A stretch of DNA of 64,000 nucleotides from Siphonodentalium dalli. Its lineage: Eukaryota; Mollusca; Scaphopoda; Gadilida; Siphonodentaliidae. The stretch lies in NCBI GenBank assembly GCA_032622095.1, contig CP136063.1:28276987-28340986 (forward strand), read 5' to 3'. Under the pieces are notes generated by a model. The model searched no databases. It was not told where the DNA came from and saw only the letters and a program-made list of their open reading frames with translations. Of this stretch, positions 1-13,618 are shown piece after piece. Position 1 is the first letter of the stretch. Every line of letters begins with the position of its first letter. A program made the position numbers and the translations under genes.

Positions 1-914
1 TTACTACATACTACAATACACATATAACTAAACAATTTTGAAAGTCCACAGTAATATTAGAAAAACTATCATTAAAACTCAACCTGAGAGTGTGCAAATT
101 TGGAGTGTTGAATAGCTATTTACTCGTGGGATAAAATTTTGCCTATCACGATACGTATTGTATCATTGGCCCCGTATCGCGATACATATTGTATCGTGAC
201 CAAGCATATCGTTACAGGCCGACAGCCGTGTGTACGTAAAAATCGTAGCTGGCAATGGTCGTAGGGTAGTCAATCACATTCTTTAGAACAACATATGCTA
301 TCATAATGTACGATGAGATTGCAATCGTCTGAACAAACTATTCCTCCACTTACGATTGTATCGTGTTCGTCTGAACATACACTAAGTTGTTCCCACAGTA
401 TGTTATACTTGTGATAGTTACTAGTACAGTATGCATGCACAGTGTTCACCTGCCCTTGGCGTATTGTGATAATCACCAACCAATCATCAGAAATTAGGAA
501 ATGATGGAATCGAGATAAAAAAAAGATGCATGCAAATTTCAATGACGTGCCTAAAAACCAGGTAGAAAATGTAATGTTGCGAAAAATACATAATAATGAA
601 ATACTTCAGTATGGACAGTATGTCGTGATATAATATTAGTATACGAACATTTGCAAAACTAACTGTCAAGACTCAAGCAAGGTTTCGATTCGGTCAACAT
701 TGTGTGGCTATATAAATCACTAAACACTCACATGACGCAAACATTCTATTATTGGCTGACCTCGGGTTAAGTCAGAACAAATCGTGTTATGTTCCAGGTT
801 TTCTGCTGTGATGACTTGCTTTCACATGCCCAAGTTGTACCCACTAACCAAGTTGTCCCTACCATCTAGGAAGCCCAGGTTAGACCGTTAACTTCTGGGT
901 TGCCCTGGCTGATG
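1..914. other. AT-rich intergenic sequence, no gene seen
   Basis: No domain-bearing reading frame is visible on either strand; the longest frames are short and unlike any family I know. Around 150-200 the motif GTATCGCGATACATATTGTATCG and its relatives form short overlapping palindromes, which look like simple repeat sequence rather than a binding array. Confidence 0.5.
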
Positions 915-1304
915 TACCCTGCTGGACAAAACAAGTGTCCATTGTCCGGTGTATTTGCCATTCGACCGTGGTGTCAGAGTTTGTAACTGCAGTTGAGCAC
1001 CGCGGCTGAGCGGCAAGTACACCGCAGCCAAACGTCAAGTACACATGTACACCATGACCGAAAAGCAACTACAACGGGGCCGCATGGCATGTACACCGTG
1101 GTTAGATTTCTGGTTTGTATTGTCTTTTTTCAGTTTAATGAATGTACACAGCGGTAACTACACCATGGCCGAATGGCAAATACACCGCGGCCCAACTGTA
1201 GTTAGCCGGTGGAGCCGCGATGTACCGGTAGTTGCATCTCGGCCGCGGTGGCAATGATAACCGCACCGTGGTTAAGTGGGACACTTGTTTTACCCAGCAG
1301 GGTA
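915..1304. mobile_element. Foldback/MITE-like element of about 390 bp
   Basis: The ends are inverted copies of each other: 915-940 reads TACCCTGCTGG then an ACAAAACAAGTGTCC-type end, and 1278-1304 holds the reverse complement with one extra base. The interior is also built of inverted blocks rich in ACCGCGG and CGGCC motifs. No transposase is encoded, so it is probably a non-autonomous DNA transposon. The target-site duplication is not clear to me. Confidence 0.6.
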
Positions 1305-1544
1305 AAAAGCTTGGTGAGAAAGCTTATGGTACATAAACCCGAGGCATCTGGGAGACTAGTGCTGTATGGTATTTTCGTTAATCATCAACACCAAGATACC
1401 ATATGCAAACAAACGCTGCCTTACACCGCCCACATTATTAGGTCAACTTTACTTTGTAAAGTTTGAGCTATTGCCATGGCTTTGTCGTCTGTGTGTACAT
1501 GTATGCGTGTGTGCGTAATTCGTCAACAATACAGGCTACAGGTC

Positions 1545-3000
1545 GTACCTTTGGTCAGATCATTATGAAATTTCACATAGCTGTTGACATCAACATTCAG
1601 ACCGGAACGATTCATTTGGATAAAAAAAACATGGCCACCAGTGGCCATCTTGGATTTCAATATTCAATCCATTAGAACGGTCTACATGTCGTACTGTTCG
1701 TCTGATCATCATGAAATTTGTCATGGATGTTAATATTGACATGTAGATGGGAAACGAGTAATTTTGGGGTCATTCGACCAAAAAACATGGCCGTCGACAG
1801 CCATCTTGGATTTTACTCTTTGCATGACTAAATTCTTTGGCACGCCCTACAGGTTGTACCTTTGGTCGGATCATCATGAAATTTGTCATGGATGTTAATA
1901 TTTACATGTAGATGGGAAACGAGTACTTTTGGGGTCATTCGGCCAAAACACATGGCCGCTGGCAGCTATCTCAGCTGGCTATCTTGGATTTTACTCTTTG
2001 CGTGACTTTGGCACGGGCTACAGGTCGTACCTTTGGTCAGATCATCATAAAATTTGTCATGAATGTTGACAATGACATGTAGATGGGAACGAGTCATTTT
2101 GGGGTCATTTGGCCAAAACACATGGCCGCCAGCAGCCATCTTGGATTTTACTCTTTGGATGACTAAATCCTTTAGCACGGGCTACAGATCGTAGCTTTAG
2201 TCTGATCATCATGAAATTTGTCATGGCTGTTTAAATTGGAATGTCGATGGGAATGAGTCATTTTGGGGTCATTCGGACAAAAAAACATGGCTGTCCGCGG
2301 CCATCTTTGATTTCAAAATTCAATCCATTAGCACAGGCTACTGTTCGTCTGGTCATCATTAAATTTGTCATGGGTGTTAATATTGACATATAGATGGGAA
2401 CGAGTAATTTTGGGGTCGTTCGGCCAAAAAACATGGCCGCTGGCAGCCATCTTGGATTTTACTCTTTGCATGACTAAATCCTTTCACACAGGCCACAAGT
2501 CTAACCTTTTGTCAGATCATCATGAAATTTGTCATGGTTGTTAAATATGACATGTAGATGGGAACGAGTCATTGTCCAGTCATTCGACCAAAAAACATGG
2601 CCGCCAACAGCCATCTTGGATTTTACACTTTGCATGACTAAATCCTTTGGCACGTGCTACAGAACGCACCTTTCGTCAGATCATTGTGAAATTTGTCATG
2701 GATGTTGACATTGACATGTAGATTAGATCGAGTAATTTTTAGTTTATTCGGCCAAAATCATGGCCGCCAGCAGCCATCTTGGATTTTACTCTTTGCATGA
2801 CTAAATCCTTTTGGCATGGGCTACAGATCGTACCTTTAATCGGATCATCATGAAATTTGTCATGGCTGTTGACACAGGCATGTAGATAAAAAGTCATTTT
2901 AGGTTCATTTGGTCTTAAAATGTGTCCACTGGCAGCCATCTTGGATTTTACTCTTTGCATGACAAAATCCTTTGGCACACCCTACAGTCCACTTCCCTCC
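1545..3000. repeat. Tandem array, about nine 163-bp units
   Basis: The core (a)ACATGGCCGCC...GCCATCTTGGATTTTAC recurs at about 1630, 1786, 1951, 2121, 2286, 2432, 2596, 2759 and 2920, with spacings of 146-170 and most near 163. Between cores lie conserved blocks such as GATCATCATGAAATTTGTCATGG and a GACATGTAGATGGGAACGAG-type block. Units are diverged, so this is an old satellite or minisatellite. Open frames across it are by-products of the period. Related single units occur at 5.3 kb (inverted), about 30.5-30.9 kb and 41.2-41.6 kb. Confidence 0.8.
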
Positions 3001-3526
3001 GATCATCTCCAGACTTCATATTAATCTTGATATTGATCTTACTAGATGGCAGCTATCAAATGTTTTTAAATTTTATTGGAAAACGTAGCCACCTGGATTT
3101 TACATCTGTAACCATCTTGGATTTTACTTTTTTATATACCGGTATACATGTACCGGTATATGTATCTCTTCATGTTGATAATCTAGTATTACTTAGACAT
3201 TTCAACTTTCCGCACCCATAATGATGCGTACATTGTCTTTCATTAATGTGAAATGCGCATTATGCGGCTAGGTTCAATCCTCCCTGGTAGACCTTATTCT
3301 CCATTTTTGGCAAACGAAGTATAGCGACCACTGTTCTGGTTGGTTTTCAGGTGACATGTGTTAAAGCACGTGTTTGATAACTTACAGCCATGCCCGCTCC
3401 TATATTACTATTTCTTTGGCTTTGGGGGTACAAAATATTTGATTCGAGTCGAGGAACCCATCAAACAAAGCTCAGAGTTATTAAATATTGATTTTTGCTA
3501 ACTAACAACATACGGTACTTTGCGAT
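3001..3526. other. Intergenic sequence, nothing recognised
   Basis: AT-rich unique-looking sequence. A short self-complementary stretch around 3135-3165 (TACCGGTATACATGTACCGG) is the only structure noticed. Confidence 0.4.
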
Positions 3527-3844
3527 AATTACTTTGCGATATTATCTTTGACTGATAAATCACAAACAAATTTGCGACACTTACCTTTGCCATTGCAAAG
3601 GTATGTTAATTTGTTTGCAAAGTAATTAACAGTTTTTATCGCAAAGATGAGTGCTATTCTGTTATATAAAATTGCCAAGTATTTTACGATCTATCGTAAA
3701 GATGTTTGCAATTTATCGCAAAGTTTTGCGATTTATCAACATGTATTTTTAAATAGATATTTGGAAAGTGACAGGAGGGTTTTCAAAACTTGAACCCAAA
3801 TTTGTTTGTGATTTATCATCAGTCAAAGATATCGCAAAGTAATT
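3527..3844. mobile_element. Short foldback element with 48-bp inverted arms
   Basis: Positions 3527-3574 and 3797-3844 are inverted copies, built around ACTTTGCGATA and GACTGATAAATCACAAAC, with one three-base difference. The 220-bp interior is full of further TTTGCGAT and ATCGCAAA motifs, so the whole piece can fold on itself. It codes for nothing and is likely a MITE-class or foldback repeat. Confidence 0.6.
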
Positions 3845-4304
3845 ATTGGATGGTTGCGATTTATCCCAGATATACTAAAGCAAATTTTTTGTCAGAAACT
3901 GCCGCAACTGAGTTTGGGTGGGTCGGCTTCTGTGTTGGTATTCCAGTCCCTATGTTGTTAGTTTGATTTAAAATTTGGGAAAGTCGAAAAATTATTAAAA
4001 CAAAAAAACAGCGGTGTTTGAACAGGATGTCAATACATTAGCTGACAGTGACACTCGAACATCTTGGCGCAAATGCTGAACTGCTTTTTTGTCCATAGTA
4101 GTTAGTACCGTGTATAATATTGTTACTTCATTTTCAGGATTTCCAAATTAAACCAATGGAACTTTGGGAGCGCTTTGTTGGGTTTGAGTTTCTGGGTCAA
4201 TAACAATGGCTGCATAATTAAGGAGACACACGTCTATGTATTTCATGTTTAAATAGTAGTTGTATCAGTGTATACTATATGTACATTGTTGTTTATTATT
4301 GGGG
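3845..4304. other. Intergenic sequence, nothing recognised
   Basis: No coding signal, RNA gene or repeat could be supported here on either strand. Confidence 0.4.
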
Positions 4305-4590
4305 GGGGTGGTGTCTGGGTAGGTCAGTGGTCCAATGAGCACGGTACCGGTCACCAAGCTGTAGGACCTGAGCTAGTGACTGACATGGGTTCGATTCCCA
4401 TGTGGCAACCTCTGTCCAACTTCTTGCCTGAAGAAAACTTTCCGATCGGTGGAGTACATATGATATGTGCAGACGGTGCATCGTGACTACCTATTGTAGG
4501 TGACTAACCATAGATCACATGGTTTCCATCAACAACAAATGATCTGGCCTCATTGTTATATCGCCTTAGTTGTGGAAAGCAACAAAACCC
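4305..4590 (+). mobile_element. tRNA-derived SINE
   Basis: A polymerase III type-2 promoter is visible. A box A-like TAGGTCAGTGG lies near 4319, and a perfect box B, GGTTCGATTCC, at 4388-4398 sits inside a hairpin (CATGGGTTCGATTCCCATG) like a T-arm. The tRNA-like head is followed by about 190 bp of tRNA-unrelated body. The box spacing is a little wide for a tRNA gene and there is no full cloverleaf, so a SINE is more likely than a tRNA. The open frames here are shadows. Confidence 0.7.
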
Positions 4591-4812
4591 CAAAACATTT
4601 ACTCAATGTTGCTACTGCCTTTCATTTATTTATTTTATATTTGTGGTTTTACGTGGCTTCCTACAATTAAGCGATATCACAGCCAAGGCAGATTAATTGT
4701 TGGTAGATGAAAACATGTGTGCTACACTTAGTTGTGTACAATTCAGTACTTAAAAAAAAATTAAGTGATTTATGCACCATCTGCTCTCATGTTACAAATC
4801 ACTGACCACTGT

Positions 4813-5055
4813 GAAGGTAGCCCATGTTTCCTCTGTTAATATTCCCATGTTATTATACTAGTAATTAGATGAAAGTAGCCTGTGTTTGCTCTGTTAATAT
4901 TCCCATGTTATTATACTAGTAATTAGATGAAGGTAGCCGGTGTTTCCTGTCCTTCCCATGTTATTATCATTAGATGTAGGTACACCGGTAGTCCATGTTC
5001 CCTCTGTTCCTCCCATGTTCCCTCTGTTCCTCCCATGTTATTATCATATTATGCA
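4813..5055. repeat. Minisatellite with 58-bp unit
   Basis: Units beginning GAAGGTAGCC start at 4813, 4871 and 4929, exactly 58 bp apart, and share TTCCTCTGTTAATATTCCC and a TTATACTAGTAATTAGAT tail. After 4950 the array decays into shorter CCCATGTTCCCTCTGTTCCT repeats. Confidence 0.75.
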
Positions 5056-6354
5056 TATAGGGGTCGGGCAGGGGGGTATTTTTTACGGGCACTTATGCGG
5101 GGGTGGGTCACTGGGTGGGTGGTTTGGTCGATGGGACTAACAAACAATTTTTTCCGCAACTCAGAACTTTTTTTCCTGCAAGTTTTTTGACTGTTTTTTT
5201 TCAATGAATTTGGCTTAAAACACCTTAGAATAAGAGAAATAATGTAATTCTAACTGCTAAACTGACTGCAGGCAGTTATTCTGTTGTATCTTTTTGCAAA
5301 TTTTGAAATCCAAGATGGCCGCTGGCAGCCATGTTTTTTTGGCCGAATGACCCCAAAATGACCCGTTCCTATTTACATGCCAATGTTAACATCCATGACA
5401 ACTAGTATGCACAGAAATTCATATACAGCTGTTTACAGTGAATTCCCCCCGCAAATCTGCTTTAGTGTTAAAAGGGGGTGGGTGTCCAAAAATGGTCGGA
5501 AAAATTTGGACGCATGGTGGGTGGGGGTCCCAACAAGGGTCGAAAGTAAAAAATCAGCATACGTGCCTGAAAATGTTTTCTGACCCCTCCCCCCCCCAGG
5601 AGGGCATTTACCAGTACAGGTAGTCAAGGGCTCTGTCTGTCAGAGCATATCACCTTGTAACTCGGGTGTTGATTATCAGAGTTTGTTATCTTTTGTCATG
5701 GTGAAAGCACAGGTTGGTACCTACATTAGTTAGGATAATTATTCTAGGTACCGGTATGTAACTTAGTTCCAAAATTTTGTTGTACAAGAAATGTCGATTT
5801 CATGACAATTAGGTGTTGGACATTGATTTTTATCTATAATTGTAGATGTATAGTGCAGACATTTAGCACCTGTGGACCTGGTTGAATTTTTCTGTGGTTC
5901 GATGGATCACATCCATCCTCAAGCTACTTATGTCATTTACTGGCATTTGTTTATAATGTGTAGGGGTAGATCGCTTGAGACCCCACCACAGTTCAATTCA
6001 CACCAGGTTCTCAGCTTCAGATTACGTTGGCCATGTAATTTTACGATTAAACCGTAAATTCACATTACGATGTTGTAATTTTACGATAGTTTTTCTGTCA
6101 TAATATAACGATCATTTTGTAAATATACGATCAAATTTGTAAATGTCAGATTACGTTGATCTCGTAATTTTACGACAATTACTGATGGTCCAATTCCTGC
6201 CAACAGTTTCTGTCGTAATATAACAATGAAATTTTTTTGAGTGTATGATCATTTACATATACCGATATGATTTTTGTAATTATGGTTAATTAATCATCAA
6301 ATCCTAGGAAAGATTAACAAGCGGGCGCAAATTACGTTTACGTATCATCATATT
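5056..6354. other. Intergenic sequence with an inverted satellite unit and TTACGA repeats
   Basis: No gene is supported. About 5297-5400 holds one unit of the 1.5-3.0 kb satellite in reverse orientation. About 5056-5130 and 5470-5600 are G-rich. Between 6020 and 6190 the motif TTTTACGAT/ATCGTAA recurs many times on both strands. Short frames here have no domain content. Confidence 0.5.
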
Positions 6355-6776
6355 ACTGAATTTATTTAGAATATCAATTCGGGACCGTTCATGTCACTAT
6401 TTTTAGAACAGACCATTTGGTTGACACCATATTGCGATATAGAGTACTGGGCTGTTCCTATGGCTACGTAACGAAAGCCAAATGTCACAGATTGGTTGTT
6501 TGTATTGTTTTGTTCCACAGATATAAGCGCTAATAAGTATAACTAACGTTTATTTGTGACAAAATTATCACATAAACTTTCGGTCTTGTCTCTGTTAACG
6601 GTAACCACTATTGTTCGTTAGCTGAACAAACACACATTGTTAAACCAGAAAATATTGGAAATAAAATTAATATTAATTGATAAAGCATTTCCGGACAGGA
6701 GTCTTCGATTCAAATCTAATATTTTAGACCCCGGTAACTATATAATACATGTTTACAAAGAGATAATCCACCTTTA
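6355..6776 (-). mobile_element. TTAA-type MITE copy, one end truncated
   Basis: This matches the MITE at 58811-59324 in the same orientation, from the AATCGGGACC block to the terminal AAGAGATAATCCACCT followed by TTAA. The other terminal repeat is missing. It lies head to head with the copy at 6828-7256, separated by a 50-bp hairpin-forming sequence (GTAAACCATCG...). Confidence 0.75.
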
Positions 6777-6827
6777 ACTGGTACATCGTAAAGCCTGGCA
6801 AACCATCGTTTACTGGGCTTGTGCCTT

Positions 6828-7256
6828 CTATCGATTAATATTAATTTTATTTTGAATATTTTCTGGTCTAAAAAGGTGTGTTGTTCAGCTAACGAACAAT
6901 AGTGGTTACTGTTAACAGAGACCAGAAATTATATTGTGCAATTTTGTCACAAATAAACGTTAATTATACTCATTAACGCTTATTTATGTGAAACAAAACA
7001 ATACAAACAACCAATCTGGGACATTTGACTTTCGTTGCGTAGCCGAAGGAACAGCCCAGTGCTCTATATCGCAATATGGTATCATCGAATGGTCTATTAT
7101 AAAAATAGTAACATAAACGGTCCCGATTTAATATTCGAAATGAAATCAATATTAATTGATAGAAGCTTTTCCCCGCTGGGGTCATCAGTTGATATCTATT
7201 ATTTTATACCCACGCAACTATTTCAAATTTGTTATTTAAAGAGATAATCCAACTTT
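6828..7256 (+). mobile_element. TTAA-type MITE copy, one end truncated
   Basis: Same family as the 24.2 and 63.4 kb copies. It holds the shared blocks TTCTGGTCTAAAAAGGTGTG, CGTTAGCTGAAC in reverse, and the terminal AAGAGATAATCC. The left end lacks the AGGTGGATTATC terminus. Open frames inside are by-products. Confidence 0.75.
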
Positions 7257-7714
7257 AAGGTAAAGCCACTATTAAAGATATATATATAAATATAGAATAT
7301 CTGAGAGTTTGAACAAGGAAACATAAAGAAATAGTGAATTAAATAAATGGTAATATCAAATGCTACTTGAACACAGGGATATCGAGAATGAATACTGGGT
7401 AGCGGTATTTCATATTTATTATTTTATACCCACGCAACTATTTCAAATCTGTTATTTAATGTCGTCATTACTTCATGAATACCTTTACAGATATGGAATA
7501 TCGCAGATTCTCTTTGTCTCATAATTTATAGCATCACCAATCCATTCTTTTAACAAACTCAAACAACATTAAATTGCGCATAATTAATTAATAATTACAA
7601 CACTTAGACTCGCGGTGGACGCTCTATATTTCATTCAAATTTCGGGTGACATTCCGGAGCTTACAAGGCTTGTTTGTTGTCAATTTTGGAAGAAAAAAAA
7701 TGATTTCTAACACA
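7257..7714. repeat. Copy of the 210-bp dispersed repeat plus zinc-finger 3' flank
   Basis: About 7265-7455 is one copy of a dispersed block (ATAGAATATCTGGGAGTTTGG ... TACCCACGCAACTATTTC) also found at 12.96, 19.32 and 24.96 kb. From 7456 the sequence closely resembles 47473-47705, the downstream flank of the other SGERPY-type zinc-finger relic, so the two loci were duplicated together with their flanks. Confidence 0.65.
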
Positions 7715-9092
<1,378 letters not shown>

Positions 9093-11140
9093 AAAATAAA
9101 ATGCAACGTGGCTTCACTCAAGGCACATCACCCCTAGTTGCTGGGCTTATGATAACTGAAGCATACAATGAAAGCAAAGACATAAATGAGACATTAATAT
9201 TAGAAACCCTGGATGCCGAAAAAGAATTTGACGTTGTATGGCATAAAAGCCTACTGAGAAAACTTTTCATTGATGGGATCCACAGCGACCTATGGCTACT
9301 TGTAAATTCATTACATCATGAGGCGAATACAAAGGTAAAATGGGGTGGATCATACTCCTCAGATATACTACTTCACCAAGGAATAAGACAAGGGGCTAAA
9401 TTATCAGCAATGCTCTATAAAAGATTTAACAACGACATGCTAAATCAGCTAAGTAACAATGCAGTTGGGTTTAAAATTGGCACAATTGATATAACAGCCC
9501 CACCTGTGCAGATGATGTAGCCATCTTAGCAAAAACAACATCTGATTTACAAACTCTCACAAGTATTTTATACAACAACTCATGTAAAGATCGATTCGCA
9601 ATGAACGCAACTAAATGCGAAATTGTCCAAATGAAAACATCTACACAAAAAATGAATGGTGAAATAAAAACTGTCCTAGGTGGAACTCCTGTTAATATCG
9701 TAGGCTCCACCAAACACCTAGGTGTAGAGCGTAATCCAACAAATACCCCAGATATCCCAAAACGAATAACAATGGGCAGACGAACCCTATACTCCTTGAT
9801 GGGTACAGGGCTACATGGAACAAACGGTATATCACCAGTAATAGCATACCAAATGTGGAACACTTTTGTCATTCCTAGAACGCTGCATGGTATAGAAATC
9901 CTACATATGAAAAAAAAGACACAGATGAACTCGAACGTTTCCAACGAAAAACCATGAGACAATTGCAGAGTTTATCAACACGCACAGCAAATGCTGCTAC
10001 AAATGCACTTATTGGTGCTATTCCCATCCAAGGCACTATAGATCTCAAAATTACAACATTCTATATTAATATAGCCAAAACACACAACTCTGCAGAGCGA
10101 GATCTTGCAATAAGACAACTTATCATGAAAAATGACAACAGCCATAGCTGGTTTATACATGTCAGAGACATACTTTCCAAATATACCCTTCCTGACCCAC
10201 TGCATATCATAAACACCATCCACAGTAAGGAAGATGCCAACAAATGGAAAACAATATGTAAAAAAGCTATATACCAATATTGGCATGATATTAATGACAA
10301 AGAGTTCTCCAGTAAAACAACATTAGCAATGATCAAACTGCAAAAAAATTCCAGCAGCAAATGTCATCTTGTATGGGATTCATCAAAATACTCGCTCGCT
10401 GCCACAAAAAATGCTATTATAAAAACATGGTTGATGACAGACACTTATTTACTACAAATAAATAGAAAAAGATTTAGACAAAACCTGACCTCTGCCATAT
10501 GTCCACTATGCAAACTAGCTGATGAGGACAGAATACACTTCATTTCACAATGTACGAACACTAGCAACCAACGACATCGTTACATACAAAAACTCAAATT
10601 ATGTCTCTCAAAAACTACCACTGACAAATACATTATTGATCAACCAGAACTCTTAACTCAATTAACCTTAGACTGCACAAAACTAGAAACCTGGAACCTT
10701 ACCGATATAGAAAAAGAACAAATTGAAAAACTGGCAAGAAATTTCTTATACTCAATTCATGTGCATAGAGTAAACACTTTGAAAACAGAAGCAGACAAGC
10801 ACATATAAAATGACAAACTAGCCGAACTGTACAGGCAAAACAACTACCTGTAAATATTCTTGTCAATACGACAATTTTAACTATACCAATCTTAAAAACA
10901 AAACAAAAATATACATGTACATATGTACATATGAAAGCTCAACTTAAAAGTTTGTATGTGTAACTTACGCACACACACATCTTTTAACTCACAAGTACCA
11001 TAATTTTACCAACTATTTTATCTGCAGTTTTACCTGGTTTTATTTGACTTATTTTTACTTCCATTATTTTATATACGCAATATAATGGGGTGCTCCTCAC
11101 TTAAAGGAGGGAAATCCACAACAAGCAAGCAAGCAATAGT
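9093..11140 (+). mobile_element. 5'-truncated LINE, reverse transcriptase pseudogene
   Basis: Three plus-strand frames give one reverse transcriptase in order. 9101-9505 has GFTQGTSPL, the LDAEKEFDVVWH block (motif A) and HQGIRQGAKLS (motif B). 9505-9957 has the catalytic CADDVAIL box and the thumb. 9954-10808 has the C-terminal region with a CPLC...H...C knuckle near 10500-10550. Frame changes fall near 9500 and at an A8 run (9910-9917). The 3' end shows a short CAAG tail (11122-11136). The 5' half, including any endonuclease, is absent. The clade is probably of the jockey/CR1/I group; I cannot place it better. It landed inside the zinc-finger gene to its left. Confidence 0.85.
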
Positions 11141-12147
11141 CCAGACGCTAGGATTTTTTTTTTAGGTTCTGTTCAACCGGCCACCAAGAAAATTTCCGAC
11201 TATTGCCTGTAGTGGGGAAATACATTGCGGTTCATGCAAGGGTGGATGTAATTTCTGAAAGTGTTGCAAATTTTTTATATTCATGGTGTTTGATTGAATA
11301 AGGCTTAAAATAACCATAAATTAAAATTTCAAACTACAGATGACAGTTTATGTCATGTTAGCATTATTTCCCTTTAAAATCTTGGTAATGGAGATATTAT
11401 TTAACATCACCACAAAAGATTTTGGAAAATAAATACTATTTTCGAAAAAAAAATATTTAAGTGCGCTTTTTGGGCAAATATTTGCTTTCGTTTCAATTTA
11501 TTTCTGAAACTGATGGCACACAGCTTGTAATTTCCCTAATGAATTTCGAATGTTAAAGCGTAATAATTTTCTACGATAAACTGGGAAGTCAAATTACCAG
11601 ATAATAACTTTGGACAATGCCTTGAAGGATTATTTTTTGTAAAACATATAACCCTCCCCCCTAAAATTAGAAAATTGTCTTTTTTGGCAGTTTTGATAAT
11701 AAGACGCTTGTTCTGTAATATAACAATGGAAATACACCCGTACCTGATCTTGCCGTTGTCACAATGTCACCGGAGGGTCAAATTAGTACCGAATTGTAGT
11801 TTTAAGCTAAAGCTAGTGATTGCATATAAATATTCAAGACGGCCTTCACCATTCAATAAGTGAAATCGGACCATACGGATGTGATTATATTATATTTAGT
11901 TGCAGGACATAAAGCTCAAGTTTGAACAACTTCTGTATGTCTAAAAGTTCACACAGCAACTGAAAAAAGTTATCTTATATATTTTTGTAAGGTGATATAA
12001 TCATTAGTTGTAAGAATTTACATTCACAACAAGCACTGAAATGGCAATATAATCATTTTTTTTTGGGGGAAAAATTATATTTTTCGCCACTAAGTAAAAT
12101 AACATATGCAATTAGTAATTGGTACGAAATAAAGAAAGTTGGGTATG
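11141..12147. other. Intergenic sequence, nothing recognised
   Basis: AT-rich, no coding frame with family likeness, no clear repeat shared with the rest of the window. Confidence 0.4.
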
Positions 12148-13060
12148 CTATAAACTGTTCTCATCGTTCACTTCTCCGTCACTCGTGCAGTTATTGTCAC
12201 AAAGTTCTTGGTCGCAGCCAGTTGCATTGGTGCATTGAACATCCTCTTTCCTGCAACGGCAACGTCTTGTGCTGCAATCGGACTTGCACTTGCAGATTGT
12301 GAGTTCGAGAACGGCAGTCGAAGCTGGAGCGATTGCATCATTTCCGGAACAAGGTGCCCATTATAATTATTAAGTATCCAGCCATTGAGTCGTCGTGATG
12401 GCAGTAACACCATTGGGAAAAGAGCATGAGTCCATATATATACGTTTGATAGTTAACGCGTTTTATGTGTAAATTGAATGAGTCGGTGGGAGTTTGTCGC
12501 TTCTCACGATCTTCTTGCTGAACAATTCGTAGCGCAAGTCATGCAGGAATGTCGAATTACGTTTGGAATAAACCAAAGAAACAAAAGACACAAATGTTTC
12601 CCACACATGTTCGGAATTCAAGTCGGGTCCTCCTCCATCTGTGTAAACGCCTGGATCAGTTCTGGGTGATCTTCCAGTGTTCTGAACCATTTCAAATTCC
12701 CAATAGAACTGAATGCGCTTGTCGAATTGCATCGCTCAAGGCATGAACTGCTGGAATAATCAGTGCATGTCTTTGCTCAAAATCTTCGCACAATCATGAA
12801 CTGAGATATATCGACGTCGTTTGCCAACACCAGTTGGGTAGAATAACTCTTGTATACCCAGTAGTACACACAACATTGAGCACATCGGCAGAACGTCTGA
12901 GTCACCACTAAAGCCCAGTAAACGATTAGATGGTTTACCAGGCTTTACTCTGTGCCAGTTAAGGTAAAGATATATATATATAAATATAGAATATCTGGGA
13001 GTTTGGACAAAGTTTCGAAACACAATGGAATAGTGAACTAAATGAATGGTAATATAAAAT
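12148..13060 (-). pseudogene. Relic of a transposon-encoded protein with CXC-type Cys-rich tail
   Basis: Three minus-strand pieces line up. Around 12760-12900: KRRRY then SVHDCAKIL. 12463-12732: YTDGGGPDLNSEHVW then about 45 residues of helix-like sequence. About 12148-12330: a Cys-rich end, CKCKSDCSTRRCRCRK, CTNATGC and CDNNC, finishing at a TAG (12150-12148 on the minus strand). A DGGPD-type acidic motif followed by a tesmin/TSO1-like CXC tail is familiar to me from transposon-derived proteins of marine invertebrates. The exact superfamily is uncertain, and frames change twice, so it is not functional as read. Confidence 0.45.
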
Positions 13061-13175
13061 GCTACTTGAAGACAGAGATATCGAGAATAAATACTGGTTA
13101 GCAGCCTAAAATTCATATTTATGATTTTATACCCACGCAACTATTTCAAATCTGTTATTTAAAGAGATAATCCAA
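12960..13175. repeat. Copy of the 210-bp dispersed repeat
   Basis: Same block as at 7265, 19320 and 24960: ATATATATAAATATAGAATATC at the left and TACCCACGCAACTATTTC then AAAGAGATAATCC at the right. The right part is shared with the MITE terminus, so the block may be a hybrid or a MITE derivative. Confidence 0.65.
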
Positions 13176-13618
13176 ATTCAAATGTGTATTATCTCTTTGT
13201 AAACGTATTATATAGTTACCGGGGTATAAAATATTAGAATTGTGGAATAAAACATTATAACCAATCAATCTGGGGCATTGGACGTGGATTATCTCTTTGT
13301 AATCATGTTTTATGTAGTTACCGGGGTATAACATATCAGACCTGAATCAAAGACTCCTGTCCAGAAATGCTTTTATCGATTAATAATAATTTTATTTCGA
13401 TTATTTTCTAGTCTAAAAAGGTGTAGTTGTTTAGCCAACAAACAAGAGACCATAAACTTTATTGTACAATTTTGTCACAAATAAACGTTAATGGTACATT
13501 TAACTTTCGGTGCTTAGCCATAGGAAGAGCCCAGTGGTCTATATCGCAATATGGTATCATCCGAATGGTATTTTCTAAAAATAGACGGCCCAATTAAATA
13601 TTCGAAATAAAATCAATA
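13176..13618 (+). mobile_element. Degenerate TTAA-type MITE
   Basis: It contains GTGGATTATCTCTTTGTAA near 13290, the GGTATAACATATCAGA and TTATCGATTAATAATAATT blocks, CAAATAAACGTTAATG and a diverged middle. It is an older copy of the 24.2/58.8/63.4 kb family whose right end has expanded into the next tandem array. Confidence 0.65.

Noticed and set aside
1545-3000. CRISPR-like array
   Set aside because: The unit is 163 bp, wholly repeat without unique spacers, in a eukaryotic sequence.
4319-4400. Functional tRNA gene
   Set aside because: Box B is perfect but no acceptor stem or anticodon arm folds; a SINE head fits better.
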